The notes under the pieces are model-generated. The model was not told the DNA's origin and searched no databases. It saw nothing but the letters and a program-made list of their open reading frames with translations. A program made the position numbers and the translations under genes. This document shows positions 31,635-42,972 of a stretch of DNA of 60,088 bases, in pieces. Source of the stretch: Mycoplasmataceae bacterium (GTDB lineage: Bacteria > Bacillota_I > Bacilli_A > Mycoplasmatales > Mycoplasmoidaceae); assembly GCA_031289655.1 (NCBI GenBank), contig JAITPC010000033.1, positions 1-60,088 on the forward strand, given 5' to 3'. Numbering within the stretch: the first letter of the stretch is position 1; each line of letters opens with the position of its first letter.

Positions 31635-32150
31635 CTAATATTTATTCTCCTGCCTTTTGTGATTAATTGTATTTTTTTTATCATATGCTTTTAATATTTG
31701 CTCAGTATTAAACCCCAAACCATATCCTAAAATTAGAAATTTTTTGTAAAATTTTTTAATTAGTTTAACATTATCTTTGTATTTGTTTGAAATATCAAAT
31801 TTGCATAGTGTTTTAAATAATTTGTTAAATTTAATAGTAATTGCATTTTTTTCTAGCTTTGGAATATTGTCTTTTAGTGTAAAAATTGGTTGAACGCCAA
31901 AGTGAACACAAAAACTTGTGATGAAATGTATGCCATCAACATATTCCTCCAAAACAACTTCATCTTCACTTCTGTCCTTCAATGATCAGTATTTAAATGA
32001 TCTAACTTCATTAGATAATTCACCTAACTCAACTAAAAGAGCTAATTTTCTTTCATTAAAAGTTTCATGGTATGTTTTATTATGCTTGGCAAAAATATTT
32101 TTATCTAATTCCTTTTGTTTTGTAAGTATGTCACTAAAGTCAATAATCAT
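31635..32150 (-). CDS. Dimeric dUTPase
   Basis: The 171-residue all-helical protein has ERKLALLVELGELSNEVRSF, KYWSLKDRSEDEVVLEEYVDGIHF and a C-terminal lysine-rich helix. The pattern E-L-x-E-L-x-N-E-x-R, then E-E-x-x-D-G-x-H-F, marks the dimeric dUTPase family related to MazG. It converts dUTP to dUMP, keeping uracil out of DNA. A TGA encodes the Trp of KYWS. It is divergent from rbfA, whose start is 17 bases away. Confidence 0.9.
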
Positions 32151-32167
32151 ATAATGATTATATATAA

Positions 32168-32521
32168 ATGGCTGATAATAAAATTGCTGATCGAAGAAGA
32201 AATAGAATCGAAAGTCAAATTATCAACATTCTTAATCATACAATTAAATATGAGGCTTACGATCAAGAATTAAAAATGATTAGTTTTACATATGTGAAAT
32301 TGACTGATGATAAAACATTGGCAAAAGTCTATGTTGATACCTATAACAGGAAGAATATTGACAGGTTTGTTAAAAAACTTAATGACTCTGCTAGTTTATT
32401 CAAAAGGGCATTAGCAAGTGAATTACAGATATGAAAGACTCCAAATCTTTTATTTTGTTCAGATGAAAGTATTGAAAGAAATATTAAAATTGAAAATTTA
32501 ATCAAAAATATCAAAAAGTAG
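32168..32521 (+). CDS. rbfA: Ribosome-binding factor A
   Basis: The 117-residue protein has RRRNRIESQIINILNHTI, MISFTYVKLTDDKTLAKVYV and a C-terminal region with W (TGA) KTPNLLFCSDESIE; the KH-like fold order matches RbfA. It assists late 16S rRNA 5'-end maturation. Confidence 0.9.
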
Positions 32522-32547
32522 ACCAATTATACAAAATTTTAATTTAT

Positions 32548-32553
32548 TATAAT
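32548..32553 (+). promoter_or_regulatory. -10 box TATAAT upstream of the phosphodiesterase gene
   Basis: TATAAT ends 9 bases before the ATG at 32563. Confidence 0.45.
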
Positions 32554-32562
32554 ATTCTTTTA

Positions 32563-33147
32563 ATGAAATTATTAATTATTGCAGATACTCACGGAGATAA
32601 AATTTTCTATAAGGAAATTATCACGAAAGAAAAGGCCGATGTTGTTATTCATGCTGGTGATTTTGATAAATGAGAATTTGATGGTAATCATAAAATTGTT
32701 GATATTACCAAAGAAGTACACCATTATGTGCTGGGTAATCATGGAATTGGTGTAAGGAAATATAAAGACACACCAACTAGCCAATTAAATTCACAAATGT
32801 TGAGAGATGGTTACTGACAAGATTACAAAATATTCAATATTTTTAATCATCGCATTCTTTTAGTTCATATTTATGATTTTAGCAAAAGAGCTTTTGGCGA
32901 TGATTTGCAAGATGTTGAAAAATTTAAGAGTGAATGAGAAGATTATTGAACCAATATTATTGGAAAAAATAAAATTTCATATATTATCCAAGCACATACG
33001 CATGTTGCTGAAATTAAAAAAAATAAAAAAATAACAATTGTTAATCCTGGTAGTTTGTTATTTCCAAAATTTCCACAAAAGGTTGGAAGCTACATTATTG
33101 CTAATGCCAATGAAAAAGGCATTAAATTCAAAATTATTTATCTTTAG
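32563..33147 (+). CDS. YfcE/MJ0936-type metallophosphodiesterase
   Basis: The 194-residue protein has the calcineurin-like metal ligands in order: ADTHGD, HAGDFD, LGNHG and AHTHV, followed by the NPGSL segment. YfcE-type proteins are Mn-dependent phosphodiesterases with uncertain natural substrates. Several TGA-Trp codons break the gene in the standard code, so it is easily overlooked. The 3' end overlaps convergent ffh by 4 bases. Confidence 0.9.
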
Positions 33148-34478
33148 AATAATCCATTTAATGGATTTTGCCCCTTCATTATTTTTTTGCCAATTTCAGC
33201 CATTTTATCTTTTGCCATTTCTCATTCCTTAATCAATCTATTAAATTCTTCAGCACTCCTGCCACTACCTTTAATGACACGAGTTTTTCTTGAAGATTCT
33301 TTTTTAAATAGTGCAGGATTACGTCTTTCTTTTTTAGTCATTGAATTAATAAGAATTGTTCAAACTTTTATTTTATTTTCAGCTTGCTGTATTTGGTCAT
33401 CACTTATTTTTCCACTACCAGGTATCATTTTAGAAATTGAAGAAATATCACCGACTTTGTTAAGTTGTTGAGTTTGAATGATTAAATCTTCTAAATCCAT
33501 TTTTCCTGCTAGCATTCTCGTAAAAGATTTTTTCATTTTATCTTTTTCAACCACATCATTGGCTTTTTCTGCCAATGATGCAACATCGCCTAATCCTAAA
33601 ATACGATTAGCAATACGATCAGGATAAAATTGCTCTAAAGATCCAATTTTTTCCCCAGTTCCACTAAAAATAACAGGAATGTTTAATAGGTTAGTTAGAC
33701 TTAATGCCGCACCTGCTCTGGCATCACCATCAAGTTTAGTAATAATAAAACCTGTTAAATCTAAATGCTTATTAAATTCACTTGCAACATTAACAATTTC
33801 TTGTCCATTCATAGCATCAGCAACAAATAAAATTTCATCCGGATTAACTTTATTTCTAATTTCAACTAATTCATTCATTAATTTTTCATTTGTTTGTAAA
33901 CGTCCAGCGGTATCATAAATAATGACATCATTTTCTTGAATTTTAGCAATTTTAATAGATTCATCGGCTGTTAAAACTGGATTTTGCGCACCCTTATCAA
34001 AGAAATCAACTTTGATTTCGCTAGCTAATGTTTTTAATTGTTCAATTGCCGCTGGTCGATAAACATCAATTGCTACCAATAGCGGATTTTTTTTAAAATA
34101 TTTTTGAAAATAATATGCTAACTTAGCACAGGTTGTTGTTTTACCAGAACCTTGCAAGCCAACTAGCATAATTTTTAGTAATGGTTTTTCCGTATTAATT
34201 ACTTTTGGGTTACTACCAAGAATTTCAATTAATTCTTCCTTAATAACACTTAAAACATATTGTTGTGGGTCTTGTCCTTGCGATAAAGTTTTATTGACAA
34301 CATTAGTTTTAATGTTTTGCAAAAAAGTTTTAACAACATTAACATTAACATCGGCGTCTAATAATGAAATCTTAATTTGATTCAATAATTCATTGATGTC
34401 TTCTTCTTTTATTGTTAAATTGTCCAGTTTCTTTTTGAAATGCTTGGCAACTATAGAACTAATCATTGATTTTAGCAT
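33144..34478 (-). CDS. ffh: Signal recognition particle protein Ffh
   Basis: The protein is about 444 residues from ATG 34478 (MLKSMISSIVAKHF); an in-frame ATG at 34496 would add six residues. It has the NG GTPase domain with LVGLQGSGKTTTCAKLA, DVYRPAAIEQL, DTAGRLQTN and ITKLDGDARAG, then the Met-rich M domain (RMLAGKMDLEDL, SISKMIPGSG). TGA at the M-domain Trp extends it past 33360 to TAA 33144-33146. Ffh binds signal peptides and 4.5S RNA; I did not find the RNA gene here. Confidence 0.95.
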
Positions 34479-34503
34479 AAATAAATTATAAATCAATAAA
34501 ACT

Positions 34504-34509
34504 TATAAT
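34504..34509 (+). promoter_or_regulatory. -10 box TATAAT for leaderless sufC transcript
   Basis: TATAAT ends exactly 6 bases before the sufC ATG at 34516, the same geometry as tyrS and both lipoprotein genes. Confidence 0.6.
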
Positions 34510-34515
34510 TTTATC

Positions 34516-35277
34516 ATGAAATTCGAAATTAAAAATCTGCAGGTTAAAATTAATAATAAAATTATGCTTGACCAAATAAGTTTTTCATTAAAAACAGGAG
34601 ATGTTTTATTGGTAAGTGGAAACAATGGTAGTGGTAAAACAACCTTATTAAAAACAATTATGAAGCATTTTTCTATTGCTATTTCAAAGGGTAATATTAT
34701 TCTTAATAGCGTCATATTGAATAAACTCAATACAAAAGACATTGCCAAATTAGGAATATTTTATTTACCACAAAATTCTATTGAATTACAAGGGATCCAA
34801 ACATTAAATTTTTTGAGAATAATTAATGATAATAATAAAAAAATTCCCTTTCCGCAGCTTTATAAAAGCATTGATAATTTTTCTACAAAATTTAATTTAA
34901 ATAATGAGTTATTGTTGAGAAGCCTTAACGTTGGCTTTAGCGGTGGACAAAAAAAGAAAATAGAATTACTACAATCACAAATATTTGATGCTCAAATGCT
35001 TTTAATTGATGAAATTGATAGTGGAGTAGATCATGATTCAATCAATAAAATTATTGAATATATCAATAGGATTAAAAAAGATAAAATTATAATAATTGTT
35101 TCGCATAATTTTTCCTTTATAAAAAAAATAAATCCCAATAAAGTTATTTTAATTAATCAAGGAAAAATTATTAAGATTGGAGATAATGAGTTGGTCAATG
35201 AAATCGAAACGAAAGGAGTAAATTTTTTTATTAAAAATATTAAGAAAAAATATATATGCAAATTAATAAAAAAATAA
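34516..35277 (+). CDS. sufC: Fe-S assembly ATPase SufC
   Basis: The 253-residue ABC ATPase has Walker A GNNGSGKTTL, the Q loop YLPQNS, the signature GFSGGQKKKIELLQ and Walker B LLIDEIDSGVDHDS. The EIDSGVD segment and K-K-x-E-L-L-Q are diagnostic of SufC among ABC proteins. SufC drives cluster assembly on a SufB/SufD scaffold. The next gene, overlapping by 22 bases, encodes a very short SufB/D-like partner. Confidence 0.92.
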   Translation: MKFEIKNLQVKINNKIMLDQISFSLKTGDVLLVSGNNGSGKTTLLKTIMKHFSIAISKGNIILNSVILNKLNTKDIAKLGIFYLPQNSIELQGIQTLNFLRIINDNNKKIPFPQLYKSIDNFSTKFNLNNELLLRSLNVGFSGGQKKKIELLQSQIFDAQMLLIDEIDSGVDHDSINKIIEYINRIKKDKIIIIVSHNFSFIKKINPNKVILINQGKIIKIGDNELVNEIETKGVNFFIKNIKKKYICKLIKK

Positions 35278-35726
35278 TTAATTTATTTAAGAATAATAAT
35301 GAAAACCTTGTATTAAATAAAGTAGCCAAGACAAATGCTGAATTTGAATTAGTTCTCAATGTAAAAGCTATTAATTGTCAAAAAAATATCGATATAAATT
35401 TTACTCATGAACAAAATTCTAAAATCATCATTAAAATTAATTGTATTTCATCAAAAAATGGTAGTATAAAAATCAATGTGCTAAATAATGTAGAGAAAAA
35501 TATTAAAAAATGTTTTATCGATCAACAAATTAATGGTCTAATTTTAACCAATAATAGTTCTATCCACGTTGAACCAAAAATGTTTATTAAAAATAATAAA
35601 ATTATTGCTTCACATGCCGTTAATATCGGTCGAATTAATTTAGATAAAATGTTTTATTTGCTTTCTAGAAATATTCCATATGAAAAGGCGGTCAATATGC
35701 TTAAAAAAGAAATTTTTTCTTTTTAG
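35256..35726 (+). CDS. Minimal SufB/SufD-like scaffold
   Basis: This 156-residue protein matches only the C-terminal half of SufB/SufD: a short beta-rich stretch, then HVEPKMFIKNNKIIASHAVNIG with the conserved SH, and RINLDKMFYLLSRNIPYEKA, which is the SufC-binding helix region. Full SufB and SufD are about three times longer. The gene is intact and overlaps sufC, so translation is coupled. It could form a homodimer with SufC dimers as a stripped scaffold. A conserved Cys for cluster binding is not obvious: Cys occurs only at NCQK, NCIS and KCFI. Confidence 0.82.
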   Translation: MQINKKIINLFKNNNENLVLNKVAKTNAEFELVLNVKAINCQKNIDINFTHEQNSKIIIKINCISSKNGSIKINVLNNVEKNIKKCFIDQQINGLILTNNSSIHVEPKMFIKNNKIIASHAVNIGRINLDKMFYLLSRNIPYEKAVNMLKKEIFSF

Positions 35727-35737
35727 TATATACATAA

Positions 35738-35743
35738 TATAAT
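35738..35743 (+). promoter_or_regulatory. -10 box TATAAT upstream of the VirB6-like gene
   Basis: TATAAT ends 8 bases before the ATG at 35752. Confidence 0.5.
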
Positions 35744-35751
35744 ATATGTAT

Positions 35752-38562
35752 ATGACTGCTTTGATGGATCTTGCCTATAGCACTGTACATTTATTCAATA
35801 TTTTTGATGATATTGTTAATGCCATTCTTGGCGTTATAATGAAAATAGTTTGAGGTATTCTTAAACCATTAATTCTAGTAATTGGGTATCAAGTTTTAAT
35901 TTGGTTACCATTACAAATTATTCAAGCACTATTAGTTCTTTTTAACTTTTTCGCTTCTGGATTTGCCACGCAGATTTTTGGTGGGTCAAGAAATCCAGAT
36001 GGATCATTTTCTTATAGTTTTGATTTTAATTCTCCATTGGGCCAAGTTTTCATTTATTCGCTCACCATTTCATTAATTTATTTCTTCTTTTTGTGAATAC
36101 TTGGTTTTGTCAAAGATGGTAAAGATAAGGTTAGTGTAAGGTTTAAACAAATTAAGTGAATATTTGTTATGTTTGGTGTTTTAATTTTTACACCAATAAT
36201 TATGATTATTGGCGATACATTGCTTAGTTCCTTGTTAATGGCTTTTACAAATTCCGCTCCACACAAATTAAGTCCAACGGATGTTTCAAATTTGGAATCA
36301 TACATGTTTAATGGTGGAGGAGATTATGATGTATTTGCGAGAATCGGTAGCGTGACGATAACATATGTTGATGGTTCTGATACTCTTTTAAAACTTATTG
36401 GTGATTTGCACATTAATGTTGATGAAGCAATAACGACAATTAATAATTCTCCAGATGATGTCGCATATGGAATGTTAGGAATGTATTTAATTGACTTACA
36501 AACTGATATATCTAATATTCAAGCATATCTTCAGAGTGGATTAAGCATCGATCATAATTCAATGTATAATTTAGTATTCAATACATGGGGAACTAATGTT
36601 CCTGAAAATGGTATGTTTATTAGTGATGATAATATAAAAATCATCAATACGATATCAACCAATCTTACTAATTTCCAGGGTTCAATGCTTGATTTACAAG
36701 ATCAACTTGGTTTTTTAAATAGTGATCAATGTAAACAAGGATGAACAACTTTAGATGGTCGACCAGGAATGGCTGGTATCAAAGCTAAAATAATGGATCC
36801 ATTAACCGGAATTTCTGATTCTATAGATGACAAAATAACAGGATTAGGGCGCTATATTAATGGTAATGATTGTTATATAGCTAATATTCTTGGCGCCTCT
36901 AGTTTCTATCCTGGATTAAATGTTTTAAAATGAGATATTAATGCACCACCTCCCGCAACAATTGTTCAAGTATTGTATAGCGCAATTACTGGTGATAACA
37001 ATGTCAATAATTGAGATCAAATACCTAGTTGAAAAACTATTAGTGATAATATGAATCTTTTATCTTTTTTTGGCGGAGCACTCGCTTGTTGAGGAATGAT
37101 TTTAATTATGTTCTCTTTCACACAGAGTGCAATTAAAAGAACATATTACATTATCGGATATTGAATAATTGGTTTCTTATATTTAGCAAATGCACAAAAC
37201 AATACTCGTGCAGCAACCACTTGATATAAGATGATTTTTGGAAAATGAATTGGTGTATTAGTGATGTACATTATGTTTAATTTAGCTGGTGTATTATTGC
37301 AAGCAATTATTCCTGCAATTCAAATTGGTTTGAACAATGATTCATTCCATGGAATTCATTTCCTTGTCTTTGTTGGAATTGTTTTTGCTATTGAAGCTGC
37401 TTATCAAACCGCTTATCAAATATCCCAAGCCTATCTCGGGGAATGGGGAGCAAAAGATGAAAAGTATAATAATGCTACTCCTTTCATGCTGTTAAGTCAG
37501 GGTAAGGCACAACTTTATTCAACATGAGATAAAACTAAAACATGAAGTGGATATAATACAGCAGTTGGTTTGAAGAGTTCATATATTGGTTGACGTAATA
37601 AAAAGGAAGAACGAGCACAAAACGAATTAAAAAAATTGGAATTTTCAACCAGTTTAAATAAGCAAAGAAAAGAATTACAAGCCAAAGGATATAATTTTAG
37701 AAACACTACTGGTAATATTTTAGGAGACGCCCTTTTCTTGAGGGGAGACCACAATGAAAATGTAACAAATCTTGGAAAGTTTTTTGGTGTTCAACCATTA
37801 GGAATAAAAGGTGTTAATAAAGGGGCCTTTTGATCTGATAGATTTGAAATGTATGATGCAGAACATAGTAATGAACGAGCAACATTACAAAGAGCTCCAC
37901 TTGCAGTTCCTGATCCCAATGTTCCTAACGGCATCGTCTCTACAGTTGCTCCGCCTAACACGCGCGAAGCAGTGCAAGATCGTGATATGGCCAGTTATTT
38001 AAATGGTCAAGTTGATTCGCATGGTGTTGCAGGTGTTGGAGGACCTGGAGCTGTCGATGCTAATCTTGATGATTTCGAGGCTAGACTTCGTGGAAGTATT
38101 GCTAACGCTGGTCCTGCTGGTGTAGGGATTGGTGGGTCAGCCCATGGAGAATTATCACCCCAAGAAATCGATGCATATAATAGATTAGCACAAAGAGTTA
38201 ATGCCAATGAACCAAATGTGCCTTTGCAAGTTCCTACATTAAATAGATTAAGACAAATGAATCAAGCACACCTTGGTGGAACAGGAACTGGTCCTAATGA
38301 TAAATTGCAATACATTGTTAGGCCACCTGTTAATGGTGAGCCTGACCCAAGGGCTGTAGGAACTGTTGCACAACTAGCTATGCCTGCCAATCCCAATGTT
38401 GCAGCAGCACATGTATTTGTTGCACATCCTCCATTTCCAGCGGCGGGAGTGCCTCCTCCCCCTAATAGCATAGCATCAGATACTTTATTACCTCCTGATA
38501 ATGCTGGAGGAGCACATGCACCGCTTGCTCCTGGAGCCGCAGTTCCTCCCTTAGTCCACTAA
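35752..38562 (+). CDS. VirB6/TrbL-like polytopic membrane protein with Ala/Gly/Pro-rich tail
   Basis: Read with TGA as Trp this is one 936-residue protein. Membrane helices cluster at about 27-70, 98-120 and 136-165, then a soluble loop of about 270 residues, then four more helices between 435 and 560 (ALACWGMILIMFSF, YIIGYWIIGFLYLA, VMYIMFNLAGVLLQAIIP, FLVFVGIVFAIEAAY). This layout, with a large central loop between helix bundles, resembles VirB6/TrbL channel proteins. From residue about 700 the tail is Ala/Gly/Pro/Asn-rich and probably disordered, encoded by DNA richer in G and C. It probably belongs with the VirB4-like operon 24 kb away. The assignment is by architecture, not a motif. Confidence 0.6.
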
Positions 38563-38571
38563 TAATTAACC

Positions 38572-39339
38572 ATGGATATTATCACTTCTAATTCTAACAA
38601 AACAATTCAATTAGTTAAAAAACTATATAGTGATAAAAAGTACAGGGATGAGACTAATATGTTCGTTGTTGAAACATACCGTGTTATTAAACAATTGTTA
38701 ATCAATGAGTATAAATTTAACTTTCTTATTATTGCTAATAATTCAAAATATCTCAATGATTTTAAAAATAAAGAGAATGTTTATGTTGTTAATGAACATA
38801 TTTTTGATTCAATTTCTAATGTTGTTAATACGGATGGCATCATCGGGGTGTTTAATAAAATAAAAAATAATTTTGTCTTTCAACAAAATAAAAAATATAT
38901 TATTTTAGATAAAATTCAAAATCCAAATAATTTAGGGTCTATTATTAGAAATTGTGTTGCATTTAATATAGATGGAATTATTGTTACTAATGATAGTGTA
39001 GATATTTACAATATTAATGTAATTAGAAGTAGCATGGGAGCTGTATTTTTTATCCCAATTAAATTTTCAACAAGTTTGATACAGATAATTAAGGAATTAA
39101 AAGAAAATCAATATAAAATTTATGCAACAGCAATTGAAAATACCGCAACAGATTTAAAACATGTTAAATTTGAAAAAAATAGTGCAATTATTTTTGGTAA
39201 TGAAGGGAATGGCATAAATAAAAATGATTTAAAGTTGTGTGATGAGATTATTTATATACCAATCAACAATAAAATCGATTCATTAAATATAGCTAGTTCT
39301 GTTTCAATAGTTTTATGAGAATTAAATCGTAAAATTTAA
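38572..39339 (+). CDS. SpoU-family RNA 2'-O-methyltransferase
   Basis: The 255-residue protein has the SPOUT knot motifs LGSIIRNCVAFNIDGII, IIFGNEGNGI and IPINNKIDSLNIASSVSIVLW. The N-terminal 90 residues form the substrate-binding domain of the RlmB/TsnR-like group. TGA at 39316-39318 is Trp. It methylates 2'-OH of an rRNA or tRNA residue; which one cannot be told. It starts 10 bases after the VirB6-like gene. Confidence 0.9.
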
Positions 39340-40433
39340 TAGATTTTAATTTTATCTGTTCAACATTTTTGTATGAAAGTATCTTTGTCATTATATTCTT
39401 CAAGTTCCAAAGATAATGGTACAAATTTATTATTAATATTTATTCTGATTTCATCATAAAAATCATTTAAAGTAAAAATTTTTTTCACTCTAATGTTTTT
39501 CCCATTGATATCAGCGGTTTCATAAGAAATTGTGAATTTGCACGGAAATGAGGTTAATAGAGTAGCAAATCAAGGTGCAGCAAAATCTTCACTAATACTT
39601 AATGTGGCATAATTAGCATTAATATTTTTTATAGCAAATAAATCGTCTATATTAAAGGCGGTTGGGCATATTTTCAAATTTATAGAACTGCTAATCAAAA
39701 ATTTTAAGCTTGCATCTAGTTTTCCTAAATAGTTATAATGTTCTCCTAAAGAAATGATAGGAATAGAATTGATGGCCTGTTTTCCATTATATTCATTTAA
39801 TTTTGTACTTTTATACATCATTAATTCATCATAGGTATCAAATATATACCTTGTGTTTGTATCTTTGGAAGAATATATTTTTGCATGGATTCTATTTATC
39901 CATTCATTATAACCAAGTACCGATTGTTCATATAATTTTACATCCAATGCAATTGAGTTGAATGGTAAAAGATTTTTTGGTGTCATATATAAAAATTCGC
40001 TCATACAATCACTTCATTTTTCTATTCCAAATGGTGCATTAAGATTGTATTTATCGCCAAATTTCGCATTATCACAATAAACATTTTCTTTCCATTTGTC
40101 ATTTTCCTCAGCGATATTCTTTATGAAATACTGTCCATTAATGGTTTCATTAGAATTTGAGGCAATATATAAATCCTTTGTTTCACATAAGTAAGGTATG
40201 CTTTCTTCCCGGTATTCATAAGGTTTTAAAAATAATAATTCATTAACCCCAACTAATGCTCCTTGTGTTACTGAAAAAAAATATGGATTCATTGGTAATG
40301 AAATTTTGTCATCACCATGTGTATTTTCTTTTTCAATATCATTAGCATTGTTGGTAAATCCAGTTGATAGTAATATCGCAGGAGTTATAAAACTAATAGG
40401 AAAAACTACCTTGCTTAATTTCTTGATAACCAT
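39336..40433 (-). CDS. Secreted or membrane-anchored hypothetical protein
   Basis: The 365-residue minus-strand protein begins MVIKKLSKVVFPISFITPAI, a typical basic then hydrophobic signal segment, without a lipobox Cys. The rest is a soluble domain with many aromatic and polar residues, for example GEHYNYLGKLDASLKFLI. No known family is apparent. Two TGA-Trp codons lie inside. The upstream -10-like sequence is TATTAT. Its 3' end overlaps the convergent methylase gene by 4 bases. Confidence 0.7.
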
Positions 40434-40535
40434 CTATAATAGTATGTGCAAAAATTTTCATTTGGCGCTTTTATTTCTGAAATTTTAAGCTTTTACGATG
40501 ACAAAAGTATTGGAAAAATAATTTGTTTTTTGTTC

Positions 40536-40892
40536 TTAAACTAGAGCTAAAATTGCAACTTCTGTTCGGTCACCACTTCTTGTTCCTAGTTTTAGTACTC
40601 TTGTATATCCACCTTTTCTTGTGGCATACTTTTTCCCTAGTTTAAAGGCTTTATCAATCAAAGCTTGTTGTTTATCTAATTTGCTATCAAGCAATATTGA
40701 GGCTAGTTTACGTGTAGTGTTAACGTCTTTAGTTTTCGCTAAAGTAATTAAACGTTCAACGTGTCTTTGCGTTTCCTTAGCTTTTGTAACTGTAGTAGTA
40801 ATTTCTCCATATGAAATCATATCACTTACCTGTTGTCTAATTACCATTCTTCGTCAATTAGTTGTTTTACCTTTTTTGTTTATATAAGACAT
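40536..40892 (-). CDS. rplQ: 50S ribosomal protein L17
   Basis: The 118-residue protein begins MSYINKKGKTTNWRRMVIRQ, matching L17, with YGEITTTVTKAKE and GGYTRVLKLG further on. The true start at 40892 is upstream of a TGA-Trp; a later Met at 40847 is internal. A perfect AAGGAG Shine-Dalgarno sequence precedes the ATG, one of few in the core genes here. It ends the rpmJ-rpsM-rpsK-rpoA-rplQ operon. Confidence 0.96.
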
Positions 40893-40902
40893 ATTTAACT
40901 CC

Positions 40903-41877
40903 TTAGTTATTTTTAAAACTTAATCCTTTTTTGATTAAAGCCTGCTTAATTTCTTTAAATGAATGACTTCCAGAAGTTGATCATAATTTTTTAATTTCTG
41001 CCTGTGTTAAACTAGTGATTTGTTCAATTGTTTCAATACCAGAACGTTTAAGTTTATTAAAACTTCTTGGCGATAAATTCAATTCAATAATTGACGTGCT
41101 AATTGTTTTTTTATTACTTGGAGCAATGTTTGAATTAAGTACATTATATTTTTCGTCAGTAGAGAATTTAAAAAGATTAAGTTGATTGATTAAAATTCTA
41201 CTTGCATTTTCCAAACATTCTTCTGGAGTCATTGACCCATTTGTAGCAATTGAAATTGTTAGCTCATCATCAAATGATGTTTTTTCAACTTTAATTTCCT
41301 CAACCTTGTATGATACTTGTACAACTGGCGAGAAATTAGAATCAGTTGCAATGATACCCAGTGAGTTAATTAACTCTCTATTTTCATTAAAGGTTTTAAA
41401 TCCAATCCCTCTTGTTGCATAAATTTCTAATTTAAGTGCAGAATTCTCATTTTCAGCATTAGCAATAATTAAGTCTTTATTAACAACTATAAAACCGCTC
41501 GGACATTTAATATCACTACCAGTGATAACTCCCTTACCCTTAAAATCCAATTTTAATGTTGGTCAATTTTCTAGCCTATATTCATTTAGTTCTTTATTAG
41601 AAATAGAACTATCAATTTTAATTACAAGTTTTTTAAGATTAAGGATCAATTGAATTCCATCTTCTTTAATTGTTGGGATTGGCGAAAACTCATGTTTAAT
41701 ACCATCAACTTTGACAGCAAAAATGCTTGTGCCAATAACAGATGATAGCAATGTTCTTCTTAGAGCATTCCCTAAGGTAATACCAGAACCCTTTGTTAGT
41801 GGCGATACTATAAAATTAGAAAGATATTTATTTACAGAATCCTGTTTTACTTTCGATAAGTTTTCTATTGTAAACAT
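40903..41877 (-). CDS. rpoA: RNA polymerase alpha subunit
   Basis: The 324-residue protein has the N-terminal dimerisation domain (FIVSPLTKGSGITLGNALRRTLLSS, VDGIKHEFSPIPTI) and a C-terminal domain with LNLSPRSFNKLKRSGIETIEQIT. TGA codons at two places are Trp, the second in the C-terminal domain. Order upstream of rplQ is canonical. Confidence 0.97.
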
Positions 41878-41902
41878 GAATGGGACTAATTATATTATAT
41901 AG

Positions 41903-42331
41903 TTATCTTGGTTTTTTAGGGGGTTTGCATCCATTGTGTGGAATTGGTGTGGCATCAATCAATTCAGAAATTGATATTTTCCCAGCGTCAATGCTACGAA
42001 TCGCTGTATCTTTTCCTTGTCCAGTTCCATTAACTTGAACTTTAACAGATGTAATTCCTAATGATTTAGCCTTTTCAGCAATGATAGTTGCGGCTTGACC
42101 GGCTGAATAAGGTGTAGATTTTTTTGTCCCCTTATATCCGACAGTTCCACTGCTCGCTCAAGCTAGCACATTACCTTTTTCATCAGTTAAAGAAATAATT
42201 GTATTATTCGTTGTGGAATGAATGTGTACAACACCAACATTTTCAATAACTTTTTTCTTTTTCTTTTTAGTTGGTGCTTTTTTCGCCATTGGTTTCTTTG
42301 TTGTTTTTTTAGTTTCTTTTTTATTTGCCAT
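41903..42331 (-). CDS. rpsK: 30S ribosomal protein S11
   Basis: The 142-residue protein has VHIHSTTNNTIISLTD, WASSGTVGYKGTKKSTPYSAG and the tail IPHNGCKPPKKP, diagnostic of S11. A TGA codes the Trp. The N-terminus carries an extra Lys/Thr-rich stretch of about 28 residues not usual in S11. Its start overlaps the rpsM stop. Confidence 0.96.
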
Positions 42332-42705
42332 TATTTTGTTTCCACTTTCTTATTAGCGATTGTTTTACGTGGCCCCTTTCTTGTTCTAGCATTTGTTTTA
42401 GTCCTTTGTCCTCTGGCGGGAAGTCCACGTCGATGTCTTAAACCACGGTAAGTCCCAATCTCCATTAAGACTTTAATGTTTTGATTTATTTCCCTTCTCA
42501 AATCACCTTCAGTTTTATATTTAATTGTAACTTCACGGATAGCTGATAGTTCTTTATCGCTTAATTCACTTGTTCTTTTTTCTGGGTCAATATTCGCTAG
42601 AATACATATTTTTTTACCAGTTGGAATACCAATACCATATATATGACTTAGTGAAAAAGGGACTTTTTTATTATTTGGTATATCAACTCCTAGTAAACGT
42701 GCCAT
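42331..42705 (-). CDS. rpsM: 30S ribosomal protein S13
   Basis: The 124-residue protein begins [20 protein letters not shown] and has [29 protein letters not shown] near the end, the standard S13 signature. It starts at the stop of a small membrane protein gene. In most bacteria rpmJ lies directly upstream; here rpmJ is about 1.9 kb away. Confidence 0.97.
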   Translation of the reverse strand: MARLLGVDIPNNKKVPFSLSHIYGIGIPTGKKICILANIDPEKRTSELSDKELSAIREVTIKYKTEGDLRREINQNIKVLMEIGTYRGLRHRRGLPARGQRTKTNARTRKGPRKTIANKKVETK

Positions 42706-42920
42706 TATTTTTTATTCTTAGTAAGTCCAACAATCCCACAAACTAATCCAGCAATACCAAGCCCTCCTAATGAAATGACTCCTAAGACAATACCCAAAAT
42801 TCCAAACATTTGTAATTTAGACTTATCTTTGCCGATTATTGAAAGAATTCCACAAGTTAAAGCACCAATTCCCACACCAATTCCTAATATGAAGACAAAA
42901 ATTATTGTAACTATATCCAT
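42705..42920 (-). CDS. Small two-helix membrane protein (DUF4190-like)
   Basis: The 71-residue protein has two Gly-rich hydrophobic helices: [20 protein letters not shown] and [20 protein letters not shown], separated by KDKSKLQ, and a KNKK tail. The pattern resembles DUF4190-type small membrane proteins. It overlaps the rpsM start by one base and is within the interrupted ribosomal operon. Confidence 0.65.
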   Translation of the reverse strand: MDIVTIIFVFILGIGVGIGALTCGILSIIGKDKSKLQMFGILGIVLGVISLGGLGIAGLVCGIVGLTKNKK

Positions 42921-42972
42921 CTTTAATATATTATATATTGTAAATATGTATTTTATTTCTTCATATCTTGTT

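Noticed and set aside
38007-38471. Two minus-strand ORFs rich in Ala, Ser and Thr
   Set aside because: They are complements of the Ala/Gly/Pro-rich tail of the VirB6-like protein; the low-complexity DNA keeps several frames open.
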